Positions 57,107 through 64,000 of a DNA stretch of 64,000 nucleotides are shown in pieces. A model generated the notes under the pieces. The model saw nothing but the letters and a program-made list of their open reading frames with translations. It did not search any database and had not been told where the DNA came from. The stretch's first letter is position 1, and each line of letters starts with the position of its first letter. The position numbers and the translations under genes were made by a program. Where the stretch lies: positions 95,372 through 159,371 of the forward strand of contig JAUSAW010000009.1 of NCBI GenBank assembly GCA_030652335.1. Reading direction: 5' to 3'. The stretch comes from Gammaproteobacteria bacterium (GTDB lineage: Bacteria > Pseudomonadota > Gammaproteobacteria > Francisellales > CACEW01).

Positions 57107-58842
57107 GAACCTGGAATAGGAGTAGAACTTCCATCCTTGTTGGCTCGCCTTGTCACGCTCAGCCCTGAGCTTTCTATAGCCCTTGCCAATGGAGTAACAA
57201 CATTATATTGATGGGTTGGGACATCTGGCATGCTCGCTACTAGAGCCGCGGCACTTATTGCAGCTGTAGGATCCGCATTGACAACTGGCCCATGACCAAT
57301 AGCAATTGGGTCATCCCCGCCTTGTATAACTACTGAGCTATTAGTAGAGGATGCTACTCCCGATTCCGAATCCATTCTGTCTGGACCTTCATCTGTAATG
57401 ACAGGATGATAAATTGTAGGGTCATCTGATTCTCCATCGTCTGTAACTGACGGAGCACTGGGAGCTGGCGCTGGAACTGGAACTGGAGCTGGAACCGAGC
57501 CTACTTTATTTTTAATCTCTATTTCATCTTCAGATAAGGGTATGCCAGCCCCCGCATTTGCTACTCCCTCACCTACACCAGCCATTGGAGCTGACGCTAG
57601 AACTGGAGCTGAGTCTACTTTATTTTTAATCTCTATTTCACTAGAAGCTACTTTCTCTGTGCTTAATCCTGTTAAAAGCCGCTCTCTTAGCAAGTCTGGG
57701 TTCAATGTAAATGACCTGTTTAGTTCTTTCTCAATCAGTCTGTAATTGCCATCCGGCATACCTTGCAATATTGCATCCGCCACATTCAAATTATAAATCG
57801 GCATGACTTTAAGTACATTCGCCACATTTTTCTCATCGGCGGATAAACCAGCATATTCGCGAGTTAAAGCTTCTTGGCTAATAACCAGGGCCTCACTAGC
57901 TGAAGCAATCATAGCCTCTGCTTTATCTGCTTTCTTAACAGCAGTCTCATATTCTTCTTTAGAGGGTTTATAAGAGTATGCGCTTGTATTTCTACCACCG
58001 TAACCATTATTCCTAGCATCCTCAGCATCAGCACTTGCCAGAGCGCTACGCTCGCTTTCAGGCATTACCCTGCTATAATCGCTGATCGTCTTTAGTGCAC
58101 TTTTTCGATCGCCAAGAATGGTATTTCTATTGTGTTCTTTTGTTTTAAAATCCGTCATAGCTGCAAAATACCCATCAATCTTAAGTAAATGCGCTGCCTT
58201 ATAAGCATTTACTAGCTTAGCAATTCTAGCTTCAATTGATGTCATAGATAATTTTTTTGCCACAGCTAATTTGATATCAGCTGCATTGGCCCAGATTATT
58301 GGAAAAGTAGCAATGACAGGAGTAATAGCATTACTCAACTGCTTGCTCATTTCTGGTTGAGAAAAAAACAAAGAGCCAGGAGTGAAGCTACGGTCTTTAC
58401 ATAAATCAATTAAATGCATATAACCTGTAGTGCGATCCGAATAAACTTGGGTAAGCCTCTTATCATTTGCAAGGATTTCTAATATGATCTCGGCGGCAAC
58501 CCGATCAACATTGCTATGTTTTTTAATTAAATCTGCATACGTTCCGTCTTTCTTACTAATCTTATCTTTAATAGCGGTTAAAGTTTTGTCATCGATGCCT
58601 AAATTATGAAATATAGCCACTTTATTTAGCTTATCTACACTGGCCGACAATTGACTAAAAACTTTATCAAGGTTGGCATCTTTATAGCGTTGTGTCTCTG
58701 AAAGAGTTGATTTATATTCTTCCAAACCCTTTTGAATAGCCTGCCCTACCCTTTCTATTTGAAGATTACCTGCCTGAGTATCAATTGTACCATTTTGAGC
58801 AGTTATAATCTGGTCGGTTAATTTTGCTATTGTTCCACGCAT
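57103..58842 (-). CDS. Putative secreted effector under PmrA-type promoter
   Basis: A 579-residue protein of unknown function. Residues about 1-400 are mostly helical with coiled-coil stretches (SSEALVISQEALTREYAG region). From about 400 a Pro/Ala/Val-rich linker carries an internal duplication: EIEIKNKVDSAPV and EIEIKNKVGSVPAP, about 40 residues apart. The tail is Ser-rich (DGSSTPIPGS). A consensus -10 TATAAT with tandem TTAA half-sites lies upstream. It converges on the other PmrA-type gene, the stop codons overlapping in a shared TTAA. Confidence 0.65.
   Translation of the reverse strand: MRGTIAKLTDQIITAQNGTIDTQAGNLQIERVGQAIQKGLEEYKSTLSETQRYKDANLDKVFSQLSASVDKLNKVAIFHNLGIDDKTLTAIKDKISKKDGTYADLIKKHSNVDRVAAEIILEILANDKRLTQVYSDRTTGYMHLIDLCKDRSFTPGSLFFSQPEMSKQLSNAITPVIATFPIIWANAADIKLAVAKKLSMTSIEARIAKLVNAYKAAHLLKIDGYFAAMTDFKTKEHNRNTILGDRKSALKTISDYSRVMPESERSALASADAEDARNNGYGGRNTSAYSYKPSKEEYETAVKKADKAEAMIASASEALVISQEALTREYAGLSADEKNVANVLKVMPIYNLNVADAILQGMPDGNYRLIEKELNRSFTLNPDLLRERLLTGLSTEKVASSEIEIKNKVDSAPVLASAPMAGVGEGVANAGAGIPLSEDEIEIKNKVGSVPAPVPVPAPAPSAPSVTDDGESDDPTIYHPVITDEGPDRMDSESGVASSTNSSVVIQGGDDPIAIGHGPVVNADPTAAISAAALVASMPDVPTHQYNVVTPLARAIESSGLSVTRRANKDGSSTPIPGS
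57481..57641. repeat. Internal direct duplication in the 579-residue effector gene
   Basis: AACTGGAGCTG...CTACTTTATTTTTAATCTCT ATTTCA occurs at 57481-57526 and again, seven bases shorter, from 57601 to 57640. Each copy encodes one EIEIKNKV unit plus the Pro/Ala-rich follow-up. Confidence 0.75.
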
Positions 58843-58869
58843 AATATTACTCCTATCTCTAATAATATA

Positions 58870-58901
58870 ATTATAGACGAGTAATATTAAGGTTTTATTA
58901 A
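58870..58901 (-). promoter_or_regulatory. PmrA-type promoter with consensus -10
   Basis: Minus strand: TTAA (58898-58901), TAAAACC, TTAA (58887-58890), eleven bases, -10 TATAAT (58870-58875). The 15-bp half-site block is identical to that of the operon at 16126-16140. Confidence 0.8.
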
Positions 58902-58934
58902 ATAGATTAGCTATATTTATATGGAACTAGCGAA

Positions 58935-59492
58935 TTATTCCACTATCGGAGGCTTTATAATAAAATGCTCGCGATAATGCTTGAGCTCTTCGATAGAATC
59001 TTTAATGTCTTCTAAGGCTAAATGCTTATTCTGCTTCTTTAAACCCTTGCAAGCTTGTGGTAACCAGCGTTTCGCTAATTCTTTAACCGAGCTCACATCG
59101 ATCATTCTATAATGAAAAAACTTCTCTAATTTAGGCATATAAGCGTTTAAAAATCGACGATCCTGCCAAACGCTATTGCCGCACATAGGCGAGCTATTTT
59201 CATCCAGATACTGAGCGAGGAATTCGATGGTTTTAGCTTCGGCCTCTTCCTCAGTTACGGTACTTTCCTTTATACGAGTTACTAAGCCTGAGCCATTGTG
59301 TTGCTTGGTATTCCAGTTATCCATGGCATCCAGCAGGCTATCTTCTTGATGAATGGCAAATACCGGTCCTTCTGCGACGATATTAAGCTCGCTATCGGTC
59401 ACTATGGTAGCAATCTCAATAATGCGCTCTTTATTAGGATCAAGACCGGTCATTTCAAGATCGATCCAAATTAGATGTTTATCACTTTTCAT
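58935..59492 (-). CDS. orn: Oligoribonuclease
   Basis: DEDDh 3'-5' exonuclease that finishes RNA decay and degrades pGpG from cyclic-di-GMP turnover. Exo I motif [13 protein letters not shown], Exo II near [13 protein letters not shown], and Exo [23 protein letters not shown] with the catalytic His-Asp. I chose the ATG at 59492 (about 185 aa); the frame opens four residues upstream. Essential in many gammaproteobacteria. Confidence 0.95.
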   Translation of the reverse strand: MKSDKHLIWIDLEMTGLDPNKERIIEIATIVTDSELNIVAEGPVFAIHQEDSLLDAMDNWNTKQHNGSGLVTRIKESTVTEEEAEAKTIEFLAQYLDENSSPMCGNSVWQDRRFLNAYMPKLEKFFHYRMIDVSSVKELAKRWLPQACKGLKKQNKHLALEDIKDSIEELKHYREHFIIKPPIVE

Positions 59493-59547
59493 TTTGAGTC
59501 TCAAGCTTAGGAAGTTGCCTTAGTATAAAGGAAATATGGGAAGTTTA

Positions 59548-59580
59548 AATAAAAAAAAGGATGACCAATGGTCATCCTTT
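59548..59580 (-). terminator. Rho-independent terminator of tRNA-Val
   Basis: On the minus strand GGATGACC-ATT-GGTCATCC followed by a run of seven to eight T. It directly follows the tRNA-Val 3' end. The A-rich other side gives weaker action for the opposite direction. Confidence 0.85.
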
Positions 59581-59585
59581 CAATC

Positions 59586-59661
59586 TGGTGGGTGTTGTAG
59601 GGATCGAACCTACGACCCTCGCCTTGTAAGGGCGATGCTCTCCCAGCTGAGCTAAACACCC
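59586..59661 (-). tRNA. tRNA-Val (anticodon TAC)
   Basis: 76-nt cloverleaf including encoded CCA. Acceptor GGGTGTT / AACACCC, D arm TAGCTCAGCTGGGAGAGC, anticodon stem TCGCC / GGCGA with loop CTTACAA, T arm with GTTCGATCC. TAC reads Val codons GTA/GTG. Confidence 0.97.
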
Positions 59662-59780
59662 GAAGAAGCGTCATTATAAAGAAGCTAGGCTTGGTGTCAA
59701 GGCTTTACCCATAAAAAAGAGGGAAAGAATTGCATTTTGCTTCAGTTAGCTACGAGATTTTGTTACAATGCACTCGGTTC

Positions 59781-59856
59781 GCCCTGGTGGCACAGTGGAT
59801 AGCGCGGTCCCCTCCTAAGGGACAGGTCACAGGTTCGACTCCTGTCTAGGGCACCA
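59781..59856 (+). tRNA. tRNA-Arg (anticodon CCT)
   Basis: 76-nt cloverleaf with encoded CCA. Acceptor GCCCTGG / CTAGGGC (one mispair or wobble), anticodon stem GTCCC / GGGAC with loop CTCCTAA, T arm ACAGG-TTCGACT-CCTGT. It reads AGG. A -10-like TACAAT lies at 59764-59769. tRNA-Arg(CCT) genes are common integration sites, and accessory genes begin right after it. Confidence 0.96.
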
Positions 59857-59910
59857 ATAAAATAAACAGTTTCAGCACTTTTAACCTGGTCTAAGTTTTA
59901 AATATCATTA

Positions 59911-59936
59911 TTTTGGGTACCATATGGGTACCAAAA
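59911..59936. repeat. GGGTACC double motif beside tRNA-Arg
   Basis: TTTTGGGTACC-ATAT-GGGTACCAAAA: two GGGTACC copies four bases apart inside T4/A4 ends, so it is both a direct repeat and a near-palindrome. It lies 55 bp after the tRNA, where recombinase arm sites of integrated elements are often found. Confidence 0.6.
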
Positions 59937-60039
59937 ATTTTAAATTCATGTATGCCATCATGTACCATAAAATTAATTAGTATCATTAATTTGATTCAAC
60001 ATATCGCTCAATCAACACTGTATAAACAAGGTAATGAAT

Positions 60040-61023
60040 ATGAGACTAAACCTAACAACTCAGTTAAAGGAAATGTATATCCCTTTTATAAGGGCAGCCA
60101 AACAATCAAACGTGATGCCATCTGAATATGCTAAGTTAAAAGAAAAAATTAAAATTCGACGCAACGATTGCATTCAAAATTTAAAATCAAACCCCGAGCT
60201 TCAAGAACTACTTGACCAATATAACCTAGAGGAAAAAGATATAAAACAAGGCTCGTATTTAGAATATATTTTTTTATGGAATATGTTTAACTATGCTAGC
60301 TTTAATCAATTTGAAATTCATAGAATATCTGAAAAGAAGAACCAAAGAAATCCTGACTTTTTAATTAAATCTAAATCGAGAAATATTGTTGTTGAGTTAT
60401 CAGCATATGACTTGCCAAGCTTAATCGATGAACTCATCCATATTAACGAAGCCACTTTAGAGCTTATTGATAAAGTAACATCGATGTGTCCCGAACTAAA
60501 TATAGGCTCAAGAATACTTACACAGATTATTGGCTATAAACAATTCAGTATTAAAGTAAAAAATAAAGTTGCTCAGCTAAATGAATACTGCTCAACCCTA
60601 ACAATACCGCATGGAAAAGTCATCATACTCGACGCATACGATTTAGTTTCAGATGACAGACTTATGAATGCTGACTTTTTCGATGTATTGAATGGAATTG
60701 TGAGCTTTATTGATAATATTGACAATGAATGGTGCCACTTCTCAAATGAAATATTAGAACATAATTGTATTATTCTTAAAGCAATTCTAGACATTTCAGC
60801 CTTCTTAAAAGTAAACAATACTATGTTGCTGTTTTCACTTAAAGGAATAAAATTTACTTCAAAACATGACTGCTTAATTGCTTTTAATGGTGATGAAATA
60901 TTTTCATATACTGAGGCAGAATTTTCCGACCTTAGTCAAAAGCGTAAAAGCATCTACCCCCTTACAACTATCAACATTAGAGATTTACATGCAAAAGCAA
61001 TGCAAAAGAATTTATTAGCGTAA
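60040..61023 (+). CDS. Unknown protein with PD-(D/E)XK-like motif
   Basis: About 327 residues, Lys/Asn/Ile-rich and more A/T-rich than the core genes, as expected for acquired DNA. Near residues 105-125 the sequence NPDFLIKSKSRNIVVELSAYD has the P-D-x(n)-E-x-S spacing of a PD-(D/E)XK nuclease core, but with Ser instead of Lys. The rest is helical with no known domain. Start at the second ATG (60040), nine bases after AAGG. Nuclease or defence function is only a guess. Confidence 0.5.
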   Translation: MRLNLTTQLKEMYIPFIRAAKQSNVMPSEYAKLKEKIKIRRNDCIQNLKSNPELQELLDQYNLEEKDIKQGSYLEYIFLWNMFNYASFNQFEIHRISEKKNQRNPDFLIKSKSRNIVVELSAYDLPSLIDELIHINEATLELIDKVTSMCPELNIGSRILTQIIGYKQFSIKVKNKVAQLNEYCSTLTIPHGKVIILDAYDLVSDDRLMNADFFDVLNGIVSFIDNIDNEWCHFSNEILEHNCIILKAILDISAFLKVNNTMLLFSLKGIKFTSKHDCLIAFNGDEIFSYTEAEFSDLSQKRKSIYPLTTINIRDLHAKAMQKNLLA

Positions 61024-61105
61024 ATCAAGTAACTAATTTAAATGCCTAGTTTTTTATCGATGCACTACTCTGGGCTAGCCCTCATTAAATTAAAACTAAC
61101 TTTTG

Positions 61106-62101
61106 CTAAAATGGACAATCATCGTCTCTGAACGATTTCGCTATAGCTAAAGCTCCAATTGGCAGGGGTAAACTTGCAACTACAAACAGGTTAAGAATAT
61201 CTTCTCTATCCATAAACATAATCTGGCTTCGCTTTGAGGCATCCAATTTATTTGCTAGCCAATTCCGCGCAGACTTTGTGATCTCGCCACCAGCGACAAT
61301 AAAGGCATGGTCAACAAGAACGCGCTTGCTAATTTCGGGGTCAAAAATTTCATGCCCAAGCATCATAGTTACTTGATGATAAATTTCAGCAATATTTGCA
61401 TTTACAGCGCTAGGGTAGCTTGCTGCATCTAACTTACCCTTCTTTACTTGAATGCCAAAATATAAGACATGCTGCGTTGGCAGGGTAAATTTCATCCACA
61501 CGTCTTTACCATATTCTAATAACTTATCTTTATGTCCTGCGGCAGTCACACGATGGAAACCAAGTTGCCGAAAAAGCGGCAATAAAATCTCCTCAATTAG
61601 CGCATCCTCTGATACATTATTAAGATAGACAATTAATTGCTCACGCCTTTTAAGCTCTAGTGCTGAAAATGGACGGTGCGGGTTAGGCGAAGCTATTGCA
61701 CTAGTATTGGTTGCGAGATGACGCAAATAACATTGCTTATCAGTAGCATAAAATGCCTCAAAGCCCTCGCGGGCAAGTGCATTATTTAGAAGAGCCATTG
61801 CGCCACTTCTTTCCTGCCCTTCATTCTTCGCATCACCTTGATCCATCAGCCTATGAATCACACGTGAAAATATTTCTGGCAGTGTATTTGCACTGAGCGG
61901 AGGCTCTAAGAGTATGTCTTTAAGAGTTTCAGCCACCCAAGATTTTCGCGTTGTGCCATCATGACAATAATCAGTATCGCAATCATGAAAAAACTCAGTT
62001 AGATAGCTACTACTCCTATAACAGAAAAAACTTTCATCTTCGTTGAAATCACCACAGATCATGACTGCAATCTGCATTAAAGTGCGCTGCTTAATCCCCA
62101 T
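61106..62101 (-). CDS. Predicted nuclease-domain protein, possible defence gene
   Basis: About 331 residues from the ATG at 62101; a frame extending to 62149 adds a Cys-rich stretch that looks spurious. The N-terminal half (TLPEIFSRVIHRLMDQGDA ... NEGQERSGAMALLNNALAREGFEAFY) resembles the N-terminal domains of AbiJ-type predicted defence proteins, from memory. The C-terminal half has GHKDKLLEYGKDVWMKF and then YFGIQVKKGKLD, a G-x-D ... Q-x-K pattern of restriction-type PD-(D/E)XK folds. A role in DNA restriction is inferred, not shown. Confidence 0.5.
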   Translation of the reverse strand: MGIKQRTLMQIAVMICGDFNEDESFFCYRSSSYLTEFFHDCDTDYCHDGTTRKSWVAETLKDILLEPPLSANTLPEIFSRVIHRLMDQGDAKNEGQERSGAMALLNNALAREGFEAFYATDKQCYLRHLATNTSAIASPNPHRPFSALELKRREQLIVYLNNVSEDALIEEILLPLFRQLGFHRVTAAGHKDKLLEYGKDVWMKFTLPTQHVLYFGIQVKKGKLDAASYPSAVNANIAEIYHQVTMMLGHEIFDPEISKRVLVDHAFIVAGGEITKSARNWLANKLDASKRSQIMFMDREDILNLFVVASLPLPIGALAIAKSFRDDDCPF

Positions 62102-62193
62102 AATACCCACCCAACATAGCCAACAACATATATTAGCATAACAAGACATTAACCTTGTGGTAAAAATTAAAGAATAAAAACCTTAAAAATCCA

Positions 62194-62295
62194 GGAGATC
62201 CACTCCCCCAGACTGTCAAGACCAACCCTTCGGAATTTATAGCCACACCCCAATTTTCCGTGCTGCGCTTGTACAGACAGGGTGATTCCCCTTGG
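62194..62295 (+). repeat. Non-coding leader repeat, copy 1
   Basis: Shares with copy 2 (63457-63557) the blocks CACTCCCC, CTGTCAAGA, CGG-ATT, TTCCG-CTGCG-TTGT-CAGACA and GG-GATT-CCC in the same order and orientation. It begins with a hairpin (GGAG / CTCC) and lies between two minus-strand genes, without an ORF of its own. Confidence 0.75.
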
Positions 62296-62329
62296 TAAAA
62301 ACTTATTAATACAGACCACCTATCAACCT

Positions 62330-62899
62330 TTACATCGCATCAAAATATCGAGCCAAATTCGTTGATTCACAAATCTGATTTATTCTTGCGGCAACCTCAC
62401 TCTCTGGCCAGTCTAGTTGAGAGCTTAATTCTGCAGCCTTTAGCTCCAAAAAACCTATCAACCCTGAAAGGATTAATAGCTTTTCAAAAGGTTCATAGCA
62501 TTTTAAATTCCCCAATGCTTGGGAAGTTTCATGAAGAATACATCCACCTATATAACCTTGATATTCACGACTCATTTTCGCTGTTTTCTTATTTTCAAGA
62601 TCACCTGTACATTGCAAACAACGACAATCTGTAGACTCAATATGAGGGCAATTAGAACATTTAATTACATTCTGCTGTGTCCTAGGTTTTCGACAAGCGT
62701 CTATACTTGCCCCACAATTCCGGCAAACTATTTTAGTCATAGGTAAAATTCGACCTAATTCATTAAAGCGCACACCTTCAATGTTATATTTCTCAAAAAT
62801 TTTGCGCACATTTCTCCTTGCTTGATATTCCTCTATCATCACCTCTAACCGGCCATCATCAACTAGATGCTTTAATCTTTTATCAATTATCTGCTTCAT
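62330..62899 (-). CDS. Zinc-ribbon protein, unknown function
   Basis: A 189-residue protein with AAGGA before the ATG. A basic helical N-terminus (about 1-50) is followed by three Cys pairs, VCRNCGAS (about 58-65), IKCSNCPH and CRCLQCTGD, which probably bind one or two zinc ions. The C-terminal helical part has no known motif. DNA or RNA binding is plausible. Part of the accessory segment. Confidence 0.6.
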   Translation of the reverse strand: MKQIIDKRLKHLVDDGRLEVMIEEYQARRNVRKIFEKYNIEGVRFNELGRILPMTKIVCRNCGASIDACRKPRTQQNVIKCSNCPHIESTDCRCLQCTGDLENKKTAKMSREYQGYIGGCILHETSQALGNLKCYEPFEKLLILSGLIGFLELKAAELSSQLDWPESEVAARINQICESTNLARYFDAM

Positions 62900-62972
62900 A
62901 TTCTGTCCTTCGATTGGCTCAACCAGTCATATTTTGGCAGAAAAGAAAAGCTATTAAAATGCCAGGGGGGTG

Positions 62973-63374
62973 TCAATTTACCACCCCCGCTGGGGAAAAA
63001 TATTCATGATCAAACTTAGAGCAAACTGAAAAAATTTGAAACATAGCTTTTCCGTGATGGCTCTCTGTGTTGAATTCCGGCTCTTTTAATGATTTGAAAC
63101 CAAGCTCGGAATGAAACTTCAAACTAAGTTCGAATATTTTTCTACATATAGCCATAAGCTCTTTTAGCGAAGTAGCAACATGCTTAATTGTTATTACAAC
63201 TAGGATATCGCTAACTTGCATTGAACTTATAGCCAGATCAAGATTAGGCCTGCTATTTTGATCATCCAAGACTTTTTCAACAAATACCTTTTTACACCCA
63301 GCTTCTTCCAGAATCTTTATTTGCTTATTACTTTCTAACTCATTAACACAATAACCAACATATCCTATTAACAT
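62973..63374 (-). CDS. Resolvase N-terminal-domain-like protein lacking catalytic residues
   Basis: A 133-residue protein with AAGGAG before the ATG. It follows serine recombinase N-terminal domains: LIGYVGYCVNELESNKQI, L-E-E-A-G-C-K-K-V-F, SRPNLDLAISSMQVSDILVV and, near the end, HGKAMFQIFSVCSKFDHEYF. Where resolvases have A-R-V-S it reads V-G-Y-C, so the catalytic Ser is Cys and its Arg partner is Gly; the L-D-R-L-G-R segment reads K-H-V-A-T-S. The DNA-binding C-terminus is absent. Probably not a recombinase. Confidence 0.65.
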   Translation of the reverse strand: MLIGYVGYCVNELESNKQIKILEEAGCKKVFVEKVLDDQNSRPNLDLAISSMQVSDILVVITIKHVATSLKELMAICRKIFELSLKFHSELGFKSLKEPEFNTESHHGKAMFQIFSVCSKFDHEYFSPAGVVN

Positions 63375-63456
63375 AAGCCCGCTCCTTCTAATACATTAAC
63401 AAAAAAATTTAAAGTAAGAGCAATATTACTACTTTAGCCCCTTGGGGGCTATTTTT

Positions 63457-63557
63457 GGGAGTTGCACTCCCCAGGCTGTCAAGATTGAACCTCCGGCATT
63501 AAAAAGGGTTTCCCTTATCTTCCGCACTGCGTTTGTGCAGACAAGGCGATTACCCTC
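63457..63557 (+). repeat. Non-coding leader repeat, copy 2, upstream of ardA
   Basis: Starts with a perfect hairpin GGGAGT-TGC-ACTCCC, then CCAGGCTGTCAAGATTGAAC, a CTGC/GCAG hairpin in CACTGCGTTTGTGCAGAC, and GGCGATTACCCTCCC. It is related to copy 1 and lies about 100 bp before the ardA start, on the same strand. Confidence 0.75.
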
Positions 63558-63658
63558 CCTTTCCAATGATCTTGACTGCCTTCCCCACGCTCATCGGCGC
63601 TCGCCTAGCTTCGGTTGCATGTGCGCAACCAAACATTACTAACCAAGGAGCAAAAACG

Positions 63659-64000
63659 ATGAGTAACAATAACCTAGAACCTAAAATTTATGTGGCATGT
63701 TTAGCGGCTTATAACAGCGGGCACCTTCACGGGGCCTGGATTGATGCAAGCCAAGATATAGACTCTATTTATGGAGAGCTAAAGGCTGTGCTTGCTAGTA
63801 GCCCTATTCCTAATGCCGAAGAGTGGGCGATACATGATTATGAAGAATTCGGCGGAATTAGGATAGATGAATATGATTCAATTGAGACTGTAAAAGCTTT
63901 GGCTGATTTTATAGCTGAGCATGGCGAATTAGGCGCAGCAGCTTATGAGCATTACGGTACAATCGATGATGCAATAAAAGCTTTAGAAGAAAATTATAGA
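63659..64000 (+). CDS. ardA: Antirestriction protein ArdA (3' end outside window)
   Basis: DNA mimic that blocks type I restriction enzymes and protects incoming mobile DNA. The first 114 residues are seen: KIYVACLAAYNSGHLHGAWID at the start (in adjoining parts), then PNAEEWAIHDYEEFGGIRIDEY, the ArdA hallmark, with a strongly acidic composition. AAGGAG lies eight bases upstream of the ATG. In conjugative plasmids ardA is often in the leading region and expressed on entry; the structured repeat upstream may be part of that control. Confidence 0.93.
   Translation, partial: MSNNNLEPKIYVACLAAYNSGHLHGAWIDASQDIDSIYGELKAVLASSPIPNAEEWAIHDYEEFGGIRIDEYDSIETVKALADFIAEHGELGAAAYEHYGTIDDAIKALEENYR

Larger units (their letters stand above)
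59857..64000. mobile_element. Presumptive integrated element next to tRNA-Arg (one end only)
   Basis: Everything after the tRNA-Arg 3' end is accessory: two nuclease-like unknowns, a zinc-ribbon protein, a dead resolvase-like protein and ardA, an antirestriction gene of plasmids and integrative elements. No housekeeping gene returns before the window ends. A roughly 100-bp non-coding repeat occurs twice. No integrase and no second att copy lie in the window, so the boundary at the tRNA is inference. Confidence 0.5.

Noticed and set aside
59913..60125. 70-residue ORF after tRNA-Arg
   Set aside because: Begins inside the GGGTACC repeat, overlaps the start of the 60040 gene in another frame, and has no ribosome binding site.

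Overview
The window looks like a chromosomal segment of a host-associated gammaproteobacterium of the Legionella/Coxiella type. This is inferred from the combination seen here: a bacterial mevalonate pathway cluster, a Mip-like FKBP isomerase, a tkt-gap-pgk-pyk-fba cluster, groESL behind a CIRCE operator, and several unrecognised large proteins with Ser/Thr/Ala/Pro-rich tails that look like secreted effectors. Four of these transcription units start from promoters with the same layout: tandem TTAA half-sites at an 11-bp repeat, then exactly 11 nt, then a -10 box. This resembles the PmrA site described upstream of Dot/Icm effector genes in Legionella and Coxiella. No secretion genes lie in the window, so the effector assignment is inference.

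Layout. 1-7.3 kb: end of nadK, recN, a membrane protein with a degenerate CDP-alcohol phosphotransferase fold, ftsY, two small unknowns, clpB. 7.3-11.4 kb: a YciI-like protein, a deleted IS1595-like element with 64-bp inverted ends, a large alpha/beta hydrolase, a K+ channel. 11.5-16.2 kb: groESL, then a two-gene paralogous effector-like operon. 16.2-28.1 kb: ubiCA, rph, xthA, an MFS transporter, mip, a dsbG-like gene, hslO, hemF, a RipA-like membrane protein, an effector-like gene, asnS. 28.2-33.8 kb: the mevalonate operon (HMG-CoA reductase, HMG-CoA synthase, two GHMP kinases, diphosphomevalonate decarboxylase), making isopentenyl diphosphate. 33.9-41.9 kb: small unknowns, rarA, fur, bamE, rnfH/ratA, smpB, a DUF1289 gene, a 465-aa unknown, an Abi-family gene. 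42-48.8 kb: lower glycolysis plus transketolase. 48.9-59.5 kb: a 727-aa unknown, the methyl cycle genes metK-ahcY-metF, rsmE, a 32-codon ORF, two convergent effector-like genes, orn. 59.6-64 kb: tRNA-Val, tRNA-Arg(CCT), then a presumptive integrated element with nuclease-like, zinc-ribbon, dead-resolvase-like and ardA genes.

Two families of short palindromic repeats are scattered between genes. Members of the C/G-rich type appear inside two coding regions without breaking them: an in-frame insertion in hemF and a roughly 48-residue tail on HMG-CoA synthase. This recalls the palindromic elements that enter genes in Rickettsia. No stretch longer than 300 bp lacks a gene. All product names come from recognising motifs and families by eye; no database search was run.
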